From the NCBI GenBank assembly GCA_964437245.1, contig CAYTGJ010000062.1, positions 1-24,526 on the forward strand: 24,526 nt of DNA, written 5' to 3'. Shown in pieces: positions 1 to 8,079 of the stretch. The DNA is from JANYCO01 sp964437245. Lineage in GTDB: Bacteria; Bacteroidota; Bacteroidia; Cytophagales; Cytophagaceae. Both the position numbers and the translations under genes were made by a program. Position 1 is the first letter of the stretch; every line of letters begins with the position of its first letter. Under the pieces are notes generated by a model. That model was not told the DNA's origin and did no database searches. It saw only the letters and a list, made by a program, of their open reading frames with translations.

Positions 1-1177
1 TAATACCAACAGCTTTCAAAGCTTTTTAAATAATAATAATCAGGACATTCTTGGGCTTCAGGTAAACAAAAAAATAGCAACGCACTCGCTGGCATTCACT
101 TATTATCAGTCAAGGCTGATCATCCGTCCGCAATTATTTGATAAAACATTCCGTAACGTAGCCCAGGAGCAGGTGGCTACTTCCGAATTGAACCTGAGCT
201 TCAAAGGTCTTGCGCTGAATATTGAAGCCGGAGGAGGAAGGATCTCCAATCCCGTTGATTCCCTTGTACAGTGGAGTCCTCTCATCATTGCAAAGGCAAG
301 TACGGATAAACAACTCTTTCCCGTGCCGATTCATTTACAATATTTCTATATCGGAGCGGACGTAGTGAACCCGAACAGTGCGATTCTTAATTCTTCCAAC
401 AGAAATGTACAGGCGCAGTTTGGCAACGATCTTATTTATAATAATATGATTTTCGAAGGAGCGATGGGAGAGTTCGGACAAATGATCAACAACCGGCAGG
501 GGGTAAATCTCTCCGGATCGTTCGAGGCTACCAAATCCCTCCGGTTCGTATTGGCCTTGTCTTCACAACAGGAACTGGAAAACAGATTTGATATGGTCAC
601 CTTTCAGCACCGGCTGAACGGGTTCAACCGCTCGCAGTTTGTATACTACCGCAATGGGGTAGGACCTTACGGACGCCAGATGAATATATGGAGAAGAAGT
701 TGGGAAAAGATAGGAATTACCGATACGGCAAGAGCGTATAAAAAAGGATTTAACCTTATCGACTTTTCTGCCAAGCTGAAAGCAAGGTTATTTAACCGGG
801 AAATTATTTTCTCCAATTATGTAAATTATAATTCTGCTCAGGATGAATTCGCTCCGATCGCCTTGTTCAGCTCGAAAGCATTTCTGAGAAGTTTCTACGA
901 AGAATTTATGATCTTCTATAATCTCCACAATAAACTATCGGTGGTAGGACTAGTAGGGTATGAAAGAGTGGTAGGAAATGACAGGACTACACTGGCTGCC
1001 AATGGAAAACCACTTGATCAGACAGGACATGGTTACGGGATAGGATTCGATTATGATGTGTCTTCCTCTGCGGGTATTTACCTGAGACAACGCTGGTATG
1101 ATTTCAACGATAAAAATTTCGTGCTGGACCGGTTTAAGGGATACGAAACAACCGTGGAACTAAAAATATTTTTCTAA
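1..1177 (+). CDS. Outer-membrane beta-barrel protein A1 (5'-truncated by the window edge)
   Basis: The reading frame is open from base 2, so the gene starts upstream; the GTG at 173 is an internal Val codon, not a start. About 391 C-terminal residues are present. It aligns along its whole length with the C-terminal part of the 674-residue protein at 18724-20748. Shared patterns include FKG(L/F)xLN, MGxxGxxxNNR, the string YLRQRW, and an identical C-terminal ELKIFF. Alternating polar/hydrophobic strands rich in Tyr, Phe and Asn, plus a terminal Phe, are typical of outer-membrane barrels (the beta-signal recognised by BamA). It has no SusC features such as a plug or carboxypeptidase-like domain in the part seen. 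It is followed after 18 bases by barrel B1. The family is not one I can name. A role in binding or importing oligosaccharides is inferred from context. Confidence 0.82.
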   Translation, partial: NTNSFQSFLNNNNQDILGLQVNKKIATHSLAFTYYQSRLIIRPQLFDKTFRNVAQEQVATSELNLSFKGLALNIEAGGGRISNPVDSLVQWSPLIIAKASTDKQLFPVPIHLQYFYIGADVVNPNSAILNSSNRNVQAQFGNDLIYNNMIFEGAMGEFGQMINNRQGVNLSGSFEATKSLRFVLALSSQQELENRFDMVTFQHRLNGFNRSQFVYYRNGVGPYGRQMNIWRRSWEKIGITDTARAYKKGFNLIDFSAKLKARLFNREIIFSNYVNYNSAQDEFAPIALFSSKAFLRSFYEEFMIFYNLHNKLSVVGLVGYERVVGNDRTTLAANGKPLDQTGHGYGIGFDYDVSSSAGIYLRQRWYDFNDKNFVLDRFKGYETTVELKIFF

Positions 1178-1195
1178 AAAATAACTGTTGCTATA

Positions 1196-2923
1196 ATGAT
1201 AAATAAAAAATTACTTGTCATCCTGTTGTGCTTGTTGGGTGGACTCTATTCCTTCGGGCAATCTCCGGTTTATTTTACAGGATATGGGCGAGCGCTTGTA
1301 GGGAAAAGTTCTTATGATAAAAAGAGTGAGTTTATACGAAACGATACCAGCTCTCAAAAGCAGGTATTGGATGGAAACTTTGTATTTGATCTGGGGGTAA
1401 ATGTGAATCCAAGTGAGCAGTTAAAAGCCAATGCCATTCTGAGGTTTTACAATGCGTTCGGAGGTTTCTACGGAAGCGGATCCGTCATGGAATTCAGACA
1501 GGTGCAGATCCAGGGATTGCTGGCAAGAAAGGTCTTTTACAACATCGGAGACATTGATCTGGGGATGACCAAGTATACCTTGTTTAATTCCTCCGATCCT
1601 TCTTCCTCCGACTTCGAAGGAGAAGCCTTTAAGATCCGGAGAGGAATTGTCAGTTATGAAAACTTCAATAACGGCAATAAGTGGAGGCTGCAGGGGATAC
1701 AGAGCGGAATGACCATTAATTTCAAAAAGGTCCTTCAAAACATTAGTCTTTCCGGTTTTGGGGTACGTACCATTCCGTCCGATTATCTGAGAACACCTGA
1801 TCGCTTGTTGTTTGGAGGTACCGTAAAAGTAAAGCAAAGCAGATTCTTCGAACTGGGAGGAAATGTGATCAGCCTTTCCGATGTGACAGGTACGGTACGG
1901 GATACGGTAGTGTTTTATAAAAACACCGTGATCTCCGGAGACTATAAATTCTCTCTTTCCAGCAGAACAATTAATTTCTCTACGTACGGAGAAGCCGGAC
2001 GCTCTTTTTATGATCTGAATAAGATCGAAGACAATCAACGTGTGAAAACGGTGGATGGTTATTTTGAAGTAGGGGCCAATGCCACACACCGTTATATTCC
2101 GGTTTCGGTAAATGTTGCTTACCGGTTGGTCGGACCTGATTTCTCAAGTGCTGGAGCACAGACAATGCGAATACTGGATTATCAGCGTGGAAGCCTGCTG
2201 CCGATGGGGGGATATGACGGAGTGAGCAGCTATGCCAGAACGACCAATGTGTTTGACCGGATGTCGGACCTGAATTTTTATAACAGGACGCTCTCCACTA
2301 CACTGATGACCTATAACCCTATTTATAACAACTCTACTCCTTATGGGTTTGCTACTCCTAACAGAAAAGGAGTGACCGTGGATCTGAAATATGGGAACAA
2401 AGATTCGTTGTTGTACCTGAACATACATTCACAGGTATTGTCAGAAGTATTGGGTACCGGGATCCGTGATAAAAGACAGTTCCTCCTGATCAATCCCGGA
2501 GCGACCTTCAATGTAAATCGTTTGCTAGGATTTAAAAAGCTGATGGCATTGAGCGGATCCTTGAGGTATGAGCATACTGCAGGATCTGAAGCCGCTAATA
2601 TTTCCCTGACTTCCTCACTGGTAGACGGAAGCTTGGCGGTAGAAACCTTCAGAGGCCTGGATGTGATCGGAGGATTAAAATACCTGAACGCTCAGGGGAC
2701 AGAATATCTTTTCCTTCGCGACGAATTTAACCGGATCTATGATTATGCACCCTTCTCGGCCAATGTAAGCCAGCGGGTATATTCAGGCGGTATACGGTAT
2801 CGTTTTACCAATTATATTTTCCTGGCCGCAAATGTGTTCCTGATCGACAACATCAACAAGGATGCTTCGCAAATGGATTACAAGGTTAATCAATACTTTT
2901 TTAGCTACATAATGAGATTCTAA
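1196..2923 (+). CDS. Outer-membrane beta-barrel protein B1
   Basis: 575 residues with a Sec signal peptide (basic start, Leu-rich core, probable cleavage near FGQ at residues 20-22). The mature part is made of short amphipathic strands and ends in YIMRF, so a C-terminal Phe closes the probable barrel. It is a clear paralogue of the 579-residue protein at 20793-22532. Both have YGRAL near the mature N terminus, GGFYG followed by ExRQ around residue 90-105, and PYGxATPNRxGVTxDL around residue 380-400. The start is the ATG 18 bases after A1, and the stop lies 13 bases before C1, so the genes are almost certainly co-transcribed. No catalytic motif or SusC/TonB-dependent plug is visible. It may form a complex with A1. 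The barrel call is fairly secure; the function is inferred. Confidence 0.82.
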   Translation: MINKKLLVILLCLLGGLYSFGQSPVYFTGYGRALVGKSSYDKKSEFIRNDTSSQKQVLDGNFVFDLGVNVNPSEQLKANAILRFYNAFGGFYGSGSVMEFRQVQIQGLLARKVFYNIGDIDLGMTKYTLFNSSDPSSSDFEGEAFKIRRGIVSYENFNNGNKWRLQGIQSGMTINFKKVLQNISLSGFGVRTIPSDYLRTPDRLLFGGTVKVKQSRFFELGGNVISLSDVTGTVRDTVVFYKNTVISGDYKFSLSSRTINFSTYGEAGRSFYDLNKIEDNQRVKTVDGYFEVGANATHRYIPVSVNVAYRLVGPDFSSAGAQTMRILDYQRGSLLPMGGYDGVSSYARTTNVFDRMSDLNFYNRTLSTTLMTYNPIYNNSTPYGFATPNRKGVTVDLKYGNKDSLLYLNIHSQVLSEVLGTGIRDKRQFLLINPGATFNVNRLLGFKKLMALSGSLRYEHTAGSEAANISLTSSLVDGSLAVETFRGLDVIGGLKYLNAQGTEYLFLRDEFNRIYDYAPFSANVSQRVYSGGIRYRFTNYIFLAANVFLIDNINKDASQMDYKVNQYFFSYIMRF

Positions 2924-2936
2924 CTAGAGGAAAGAT

Positions 2937-3995
2937 ATGAAAAAGAAAATATCCTATTTGTTTTTACTGGTATCAGGATTTGCCTTGCTGGTGTCTTGTA
3001 AAAGATATAAAGATGAATTTTATGGTCCTGGTCTGGGAGTGGCACCGGATGATTTTACAGCCTCTGCCCTGACAGTGAGCAATGGTAATCCGAATTTTAA
3101 GACGGGGACGGTCCATTTTGAATCCGACTTCAACGCTACCGTAAGGTGGACGCTGACTCTGACCGGACAGACTTCGGGAGCGATCAAAATATTGACAGGA
3201 ATTTCAAATTCACTGAATGGAAGCAATACTGTCTGGGACGGCTCTACCGATACCCTGAAAATGTTCAGAAAATCAGAAACCGTAAATGTGACCCTGACAG
3301 CGTTGGGCTGGAAAGATAGCCTTACCGCCAGTCTTACGGTAGGAGAGACAAAAAACAAAGGGCTCGTACTGGGAACGTTTGAAAATATAAATGTGGATCA
3401 CGGGGCCAGAAACTGGGCAGATGTAAACGGTCTCTACTGGTTCTATTCCTTTGAAGCAGGAGAATACGACCTGGTGGATAAAATAGCCGATCCTACTACT
3501 CCCGAAGGAATTCATGCACTGGTCATGTCCGGACATGATGCCAACGCAAGTTATTATATCGGGCAGGTAGGGTTGAGTGCTCCGGCACCTGGAGTTTTCA
3601 ATATTGGTACTTTCTCCAGCCCGGACGATGTATACCTGAATTTCTATGTGAAAGGATGCGGTACTGAAGCCGATAAAGATTACAAGTTCGTAATCCAGGT
3701 GTTTGAAGACGATAATAACAGCGGTACGGTGCAGTACGACGGACTGGAAGATAAGTATACACATCAGATCTCGCTTCAGTACGACGGCTGGAAACTTCAC
3801 AGGGTCAGGTATTCTTCAATGGTACTCGATCCCGGTGTTTCTCCTACAGCAGATAGATCCTATACACCTGGAAGGATCGCCAACATAGGTTTCTTCTTTG
3901 GTGCCAATACATCAGCAGGATTATCTGCCACGAGAGTGATTACGACACAACTGGATCATTTCAGTATTACCACAGATGGTCCGTTGATCCCTTAA
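2937..3995 (+). CDS. Surface lipoprotein C1 with Ig-like and CBM-like domains
   Basis: 352 residues. The signal peptide ends in a lipobox LVSC, with the lipidated Cys at residue 21. Residues 25-27 are K-D-E, resembling the K-(D/E)2 surface lipoprotein export signal described in Capnocytophaga. Residues about 40-120 form an Ig-like domain with a VWDGS-x-D-x-L strand, reminiscent of FlgD-type Ig domains. Residues about 145-350 resemble a galactose-binding-like jelly roll (YLNFYVKG, GWKLHRVRYSS, and a closing DHFSI strand). It is a paralogue of the lipoprotein at 22543-23619, sharing NxNPxF, W-x-LTxTG and VWDGS. A purine-rich AGAGGAAAG sits just upstream of the ATG. By position after two barrels it may act as a surface glycan-binding protein, analogous to but not homologous in any visible way with SusE/SusF. 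The binding role is inference. Confidence 0.78.
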   Translation: MKKKISYLFLLVSGFALLVSCKRYKDEFYGPGLGVAPDDFTASALTVSNGNPNFKTGTVHFESDFNATVRWTLTLTGQTSGAIKILTGISNSLNGSNTVWDGSTDTLKMFRKSETVNVTLTALGWKDSLTASLTVGETKNKGLVLGTFENINVDHGARNWADVNGLYWFYSFEAGEYDLVDKIADPTTPEGIHALVMSGHDANASYYIGQVGLSAPAPGVFNIGTFSSPDDVYLNFYVKGCGTEADKDYKFVIQVFEDDNNSGTVQYDGLEDKYTHQISLQYDGWKLHRVRYSSMVLDPGVSPTADRSYTPGRIANIGFFFGANTSAGLSATRVITTQLDHFSITTDGPLIP

Positions 3996-4004
3996 GTTTG
4001 ATCT

Positions 4005-5141
4005 ATGAAAAGAATAAGTTATATACTCATTGCATCGTTTTTCTGTTCCTGTGCAGGACTACAGACCCTGACACTTCCGGAGGAATTACCTCTTGCACAT
4101 CAGGATAGTGCTACGATGAATGCTCCTACACTGCCGGTAATAAATTTTAATAAAGGAGTTTTACTGGACAGCAAAACCGATATTTCCAAATGGGAAGCCT
4201 CGCACTCTAACATGTCCGTAGGAAAATCAGGCGGGGTTGTAGTGTTGGAACTTAAAGAAGTAGGAGCGCAGTGGGAACAATTGTCCCGGAAATTTCAACC
4301 GATGGACTTTTCAGAGGCTCCTTATCTTTTGGTAAAGACGAGGACAGATGTCAACAGTCCGGACTCACTTAAAATGAGGATCGACCTGATCGACGAAAAC
4401 GGATATGCTACGAACATGGTCCCCCAGGAACGTTATATCCGGACAAGGCCAGAAACAAAGTTGTATAAATTTGCCTATGCCGGAAACTGGGTACAGAACT
4501 GGCCCTCCAGAAAAGAGGTAGATGCCAGGAGTATTGTAGAGATCAGGATCAATTTTAATGGCGGTGGTCCTAACTATTCAGGGAAATTATTCATCGAAGA
4601 GATCGTAGTATTTGATGGAAAGAAAAAAGATGCGAATCCTGATCATTATGCTTTGTTTGACTTTGACGACGGAGCTTCCGGATGGTGGTCTGCGAACAGC
4701 ATACTGGTCACGGGAGAAGAAGTAGACTCCAGAGATGTGATGAAAATAGTACTGGAGGAATCAGGACCAGGCTGGGAAGGGATCGGATACCGTTTTGACC
4801 GGGCCGTTGATTTTGCAAGAACTCCTGTGCTGAAAGTAAGAATGAAAGCGGATCATGCAGGAAAGCTCCGGATTGATATAAATGACGCCAAGGATTATTC
4901 AACCAATGCTTCTCCGCTCCTGATCGACTTCCCGGCGACCGACGAATATGTAGACCTGATCTTTGATTTCAGAGACCGGTTTGTACAGTCATGGCCTAAT
5001 CACCAGGAAGTAGATGCTACTCAGATAAAATCCATTAAGTTTCATGTGAACCCTCCGGAAAACCCGGCTTTTACAGGGACGCTGCTGATTGACGATATTA
5101 TGCTGCTCTCTGTAGAGGAATACAATAAAATACAAAAATAA
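4005..5141 (+). CDS. Lipoprotein with two tandem CBM-like domains
   Basis: 378 residues. The lipobox FCSC places the lipidated Cys at residue 16. The mature part is an internal duplication: repeat 1 covers about residues 45-205 and repeat 2 about 215-370. Each repeat has a W-containing start, a WE-x-(L/I) strand, a (V/K)K-x-R-x-D strand, a VQ(N/S)WP-x-x-(K/Q)EVDA motif, and a closing FTGTLLIDDI-like strand. This is the pattern of beta-sandwich carbohydrate-binding domains of the galactose-binding-like type (CBM11-like), and conserved Trp residues could stack on sugars. There is no catalytic motif. It starts 9 bases after C1 and ends 7 bases before the GH5 mannanase. It probably holds substrate at the cell surface for that enzyme. 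A similar two-domain protein of a different subfamily sits beside the GH16 enzyme at 16657-17781. Confidence 0.78.
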   Translation: MKRISYILIASFFCSCAGLQTLTLPEELPLAHQDSATMNAPTLPVINFNKGVLLDSKTDISKWEASHSNMSVGKSGGVVVLELKEVGAQWEQLSRKFQPMDFSEAPYLLVKTRTDVNSPDSLKMRIDLIDENGYATNMVPQERYIRTRPETKLYKFAYAGNWVQNWPSRKEVDARSIVEIRINFNGGGPNYSGKLFIEEIVVFDGKKKDANPDHYALFDFDDGASGWWSANSILVTGEEVDSRDVMKIVLEESGPGWEGIGYRFDRAVDFARTPVLKVRMKADHAGKLRIDINDAKDYSTNASPLLIDFPATDEYVDLIFDFRDRFVQSWPNHQEVDATQIKSIKFHVNPPENPAFTGTLLIDDIMLLSVEEYNKIQK

Positions 5142-5148
5142 ATCACTT

Positions 5149-6471
5149 ATGACAACATTGAAATCTCTTTTCTATTCCTGTCTCGTAACACTTTTGATCG
5201 GTTCCTGTGGAAGTCCGGAGAAAAAAGAAAGTTCAGACTCTTTTGTAAGAGTGCAGGATGGTAAATTCGTAAAAGACGGAAAACCTTATTATTTCCTCGG
5301 TGCTAATTATTGGTGCGGAATGAACCTTGGCTCGCCGGGAGAAGGAGGAAACAGAGAACGTTTGAAAAGAGAGCTGGATCAGATGCAGAGCCTCGGGATT
5401 ACCAATCTTCGTATCATGGCTCTTACAGAAGGACCGGAGGGAAGTCCGTACCGTATTCTGCCAGCCGTGGTAGATACTCCCGGAGTGCTGAAAGAAGAAC
5501 TTCTTATTGGACTGGATTATTTTCTGGATGAAATGGGCAAAAGAAATATGACTGCAGTAGTTGTACTGAATAATTTCTGGCCATGGTCTGGTGGAATGGG
5601 ACAATACCTGAAGTGGAATGGAGCCGATTCTATTCCTTATCCTCCTCCACATCCAAATGGAACCTGGGACGGTTACCAGAAATTCACAGCACAATTTTAC
5701 TCTGTGCCTGCTGCCGTGGCACAGTACCACGAAGCCGTAAAAAAAATTCTGAGCAGAAAAAACTCGATCAATGGTAAGCTGTATGTGGAAGATCCTACTA
5801 TTATGTCCTGGGAACTATGCAATGAACCGAGAGGTATTGATAATACAGTCGCTTTTAACGAGTGGATTGATACGACTGCAGCGCTGATCAAGAGTATTGC
5901 ACCAAACCAGTTGGTGACCACCGGCTCTGAAGGGATCACCGCTTCTCCCGAATATAGTGGTGTGGAATTTGATAAAAACCATGATGGGAAGAACATTGAT
6001 TATACTACGGCACATGTATGGATCCAGAACTGGAACTGGTATGATCCTGCCAAACACGACAGTACTTATCCGGAAGCTAAAGCTAAAGTATTGGACTATA
6101 TTGCCTACCACGCCGAGGTTTCTAAAAAGTTAGGAAAACCCTATGTACTGGAGGAATTTGGTATTATGCGCGACGAGGGAAGTTTTGATCCGTCTGCTCC
6201 TACCAAAAACAGAGATGAATACTACCGTCTTGCCTTTGAGGAAGTATATAAGCTGGCGCAAAAAGGAGAAGCCAGTGGCGTAAATTTCTGGGCATGGGGT
6301 GGCGAAGGTCGTCCGGCATCACTTGCGAGCTGGTGGAAGAAAGGAGACGATCTTACCGGAGATCCTCCGCATGAGCCACAGGGATGGTATTCCGTAAATA
6401 ACACCGACACTACTACGCACGCAGTTATCAGAGAGTATGCTGAAAAAATGAACAGATTGAATAATAAATAA
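5149..6471 (+). CDS. GH5 endo-beta-1,4-mannanase lipoprotein
   Basis: 440 residues. The signal peptide ends in IGSC with the lipidated Cys at residue 20, followed by an acidic/polar stretch that suits surface display. From about residue 33 the protein is one GH5 (beta/alpha)8 catalytic domain. The start has FVRVQDGKF and a YxxGxNYW motif, and the acid/base motif WELCNEPRG puts the general acid/base at Glu226. The nucleophile is probably Glu336 in the LEEFG strand. WEL-x-NEPR is characteristic of subfamily GH5_7, which is nearly all mannan endo-1,4-beta-mannosidases. Both catalytic Glu residues are present and the length is normal for lipoprotein Man5 enzymes. It is the last gene of the operon, 7 bases after the tandem CBM-like gene, and is followed by a hairpin terminator. 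It should cleave beta-mannan or glucomannan chains at the cell surface. Subfamily assignment is from motifs only. Confidence 0.9.
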   Translation: MTTLKSLFYSCLVTLLIGSCGSPEKKESSDSFVRVQDGKFVKDGKPYYFLGANYWCGMNLGSPGEGGNRERLKRELDQMQSLGITNLRIMALTEGPEGSPYRILPAVVDTPGVLKEELLIGLDYFLDEMGKRNMTAVVVLNNFWPWSGGMGQYLKWNGADSIPYPPPHPNGTWDGYQKFTAQFYSVPAAVAQYHEAVKKILSRKNSINGKLYVEDPTIMSWELCNEPRGIDNTVAFNEWIDTTAALIKSIAPNQLVTTGSEGITASPEYSGVEFDKNHDGKNIDYTTAHVWIQNWNWYDPAKHDSTYPEAKAKVLDYIAYHAEVSKKLGKPYVLEEFGIMRDEGSFDPSAPTKNRDEYYRLAFEEVYKLAQKGEASGVNFWAWGGEGRPASLASWWKKGDDLTGDPPHEPQGWYSVNNTDTTTHAVIREYAEKMNRLNNK

Positions 6472-6493
6472 AATAAAGTGCTGATTTTAGCAG

Positions 6494-6536
6494 AAGTCCT
6501 GTGCCTGAAAATACCCGGCACAGGACTTTTTATTTT
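6494..6536 (+). terminator. Rho-independent terminator of the first operon
   Basis: A perfect 12-bp stem, AAGTCCTGTGCC (6494-6505) with GGCACAGGACTT (6517-6528), an 11-base loop, and then a T-rich tract (TTTTATTTTT). It lies 22 bases after the GH5 stop codon. On the opposite strand no T tract follows, so it is one-directional and would not serve the convergent ROK kinase gene. A weaker 8-bp stem (6548-6555 with 6569-6576) follows without a T tract. Confidence 0.9.
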
Positions 6537-6703
6537 TATAATATCTGCATACTCTTTAGTATGAGCTCAGAGTATGAACAGGGTTAATTTGTCAATCAGG
6601 ATATAGCTGTTTTTGAAAGCAAAAATCTTTCATTTGAAGCCAGGATAAAAGAGGTTCCGTATCTTCTGTTGTTTTGTCAGAAATAGAAAAGAAAGAAGTA
6701 TTC

Positions 6704-7612
6704 TCAGACTCCGATGAGAGCCGCTCCCAGTACACCGGCAGAGTCACCGAGTTTGTTTCTGACAATAGGCGTGCGCAGTTCGTCGTTAAAGATATAATCC
6801 CGTACACGGTTTACGCCTACTACATATAACTCTTCAATATTGGAGAGCCCTCCGCCGATTACAATCACATCAGGATCAAGAATGGCGATAAGATTCGAAA
6901 ATGCTTTGCCGAAATAGGAAAAATATTCCGACATGATCAGTTTACAGGCATCGTCTCCCAGCCGGTAACGGTGTACGATCTCTTTCATCGGGATTTTTTC
7001 TCCGTGCATTTGCTGGTATTTTTTTTCTACCCCATGACCGGAAAGAAAGGTTTCAATACAGCCTATTTTGCCACACACTTCACAACGGTCGCCGATGGAA
7101 TTGATGATGCTATGTCCCCATTCCCCCGCAATTGATTGAAGGCCCGAGATCAGTTTCCCATCCAGTACCAATCCTCCGCCTACGCCTGTTCCCATAATGG
7201 CCCCGAAAACAATTTTTTTCCCCTTGCCCGCTCCGAAATTTGCTTCGGCCATAGCAAAACAATTGGAATCATTTTGACGGGCTATTTTTCGGCCTCCCAT
7301 TTTTCGTTCCAGGTCGGCCACGAAAGGCATTCCGTTCATACATCCTATATTCGCATTTTTGATCAGTCCTGTTTTTTTAGAAACAGCACCGGGGGTTCCG
7401 ATCCCAAAGGTATGGTGTTCGTGATTGATCTTTTCCAACATCTCCTGGTAGAGATTGTGGATATTGTTCAGAATGTGATCGTAGCCTTTTTCCTGTTCCG
7501 TAAGAATCCTTTTTCTAAAAACCTCCCGGTTCTCATTGTCAAGTATTATCGCCTCTATTTTCGTCCCTCCAAGGTCTACTCCAAATCTGAATATTTTTTT
7601 CTTGGGTCTCAT
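6704..7612 (-). CDS. ROK-family sugar kinase (hexokinase type)
   Basis: 302 residues, the usual size for ROK kinases. The N terminus has the phosphate-binding DLGGTKIE (residues 13-20). NDSN gives the catalytic Asp115, and GEWGH (residues 163-167) supplies the sugar- and zinc-binding Glu164 and His167. The zinc cysteines are Cys177, Cys180 and Cys185 in CEVCGKIGC. A glycine-rich IGGGLS near residue 252 belongs to the nucleotide site. It phosphorylates a hexose at C6 in the cytoplasm. Related bacterial ROK enzymes act on glucose, mannose/fructose or N-acetylglucosamine, and sequence alone does not separate these. The neighbouring mannanase makes mannose (a manno/fructokinase) an attractive guess. 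It is transcribed convergently with the first operon and divergently from the GH5/T9SS gene. It has no HTH domain, so it is a kinase and not a ROK repressor. Confidence 0.9.
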   Translation of the reverse strand: MRPKKKIFRFGVDLGGTKIEAIILDNENREVFRKRILTEQEKGYDHILNNIHNLYQEMLEKINHEHHTFGIGTPGAVSKKTGLIKNANIGCMNGMPFVADLERKMGGRKIARQNDSNCFAMAEANFGAGKGKKIVFGAIMGTGVGGGLVLDGKLISGLQSIAGEWGHSIINSIGDRCEVCGKIGCIETFLSGHGVEKKYQQMHGEKIPMKEIVHRYRLGDDACKLIMSEYFSYFGKAFSNLIAILDPDVIVIGGGLSNIEELYVVGVNRVRDYIFNDELRTPIVRNKLGDSAGVLGAALIGV

Positions 7613-8079
7613 GGTGATCGATTATTTTGTAATAATAAACAGAATTTGTCATGTTTACCAATGCCTCCGTTTTAGGTCCTGGATTGATATTTTTTTTTCG
7701 CTCGAAAAAAAAAATATCAATTTGGATTATAGCAGCGGCAAATCTTCCCCCTTTTGTATTAAATGTTTTTTAATATAAAAATAGTACAAAATATGCTTTA
7801 TTTTAATACAATTATTGAGACAGGGCTATAAATACGTTTTAATACCTTTTTTATAGATCTATTTATTTAAATTATTTTATTTTATTTTGTAATATTTTTA
7901 TTTAGTATATCTATTATATTATAATAATTTAATTTAATATTTATAAAATATAAATATGTATAATTAAATAAGTGCAATTTAATATTTTTTTATTTATATT
8001 TTATTGTTTACTTTTAACTCTTGTAATACATACATATATAATAATAGTTCAAAAATTGATTCGATTAAATCTTTTTGAA
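7613..8079. promoter_or_regulatory. AT-rich divergent intergenic region between the ROK kinase and the T9SS GH5 gene
   Basis: No gene is supported here. The part from about 7760 to 8060 is visibly far richer in A/T than the flanking genes. An open frame of 36 codons (from an ATG at 7972) runs into the GH5 gene, but it is hydrophobic, AT-driven and precedes a much better signal peptide, so I treat it as leader. The region must hold the promoters of both divergent genes. I found no exact TAnnTTTG Bacteroidota -7 element; the nearest is TATTTTG in the AT-rich part. A near-perfect inverted repeat lies at 7684-7720. Confidence 0.6.
7684..7720. repeat. Near-perfect A/T inverted repeat with tiny loop
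   Basis: TTGATA followed by nine T and CG (7684-7700) mirrors CG, ten A and TATCAA (7703-7720), with a 2-base CT between them and one extra A on the right arm. The arms of about 17 bases could form a hairpin in either strand. It sits 72 bases upstream of the ROK start and about 360 bases upstream of the GH5 start. It may be an operator-like site, a terminator for transcripts entering the gap, or a simple structural element. The sequence does not decide which. Confidence 0.65.

Noticed and set aside
173..1177. GTG at 173 as the start of the first gene
   Set aside because: The frame is open back to base 2 and the upstream residues align with the paralogue A2, so the gene begins outside the window.
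1421..2089. 222-codon open frame on the - strand
   Set aside because: Antisense shadow of barrel B1, whose paralogue supports the + strand gene.
6548..6576. 8-bp inverted repeat CATACTCT/AGAGTATG as terminator of the ROK gene
   Set aside because: No T tract follows on the - strand and the stem is short with a 13-base loop.
7972..8079. 36-codon N-terminal extension of the T9SS GH5 protein
   Set aside because: It is AT-driven hydrophobic sequence ahead of a normal signal peptide beginning at 8080.
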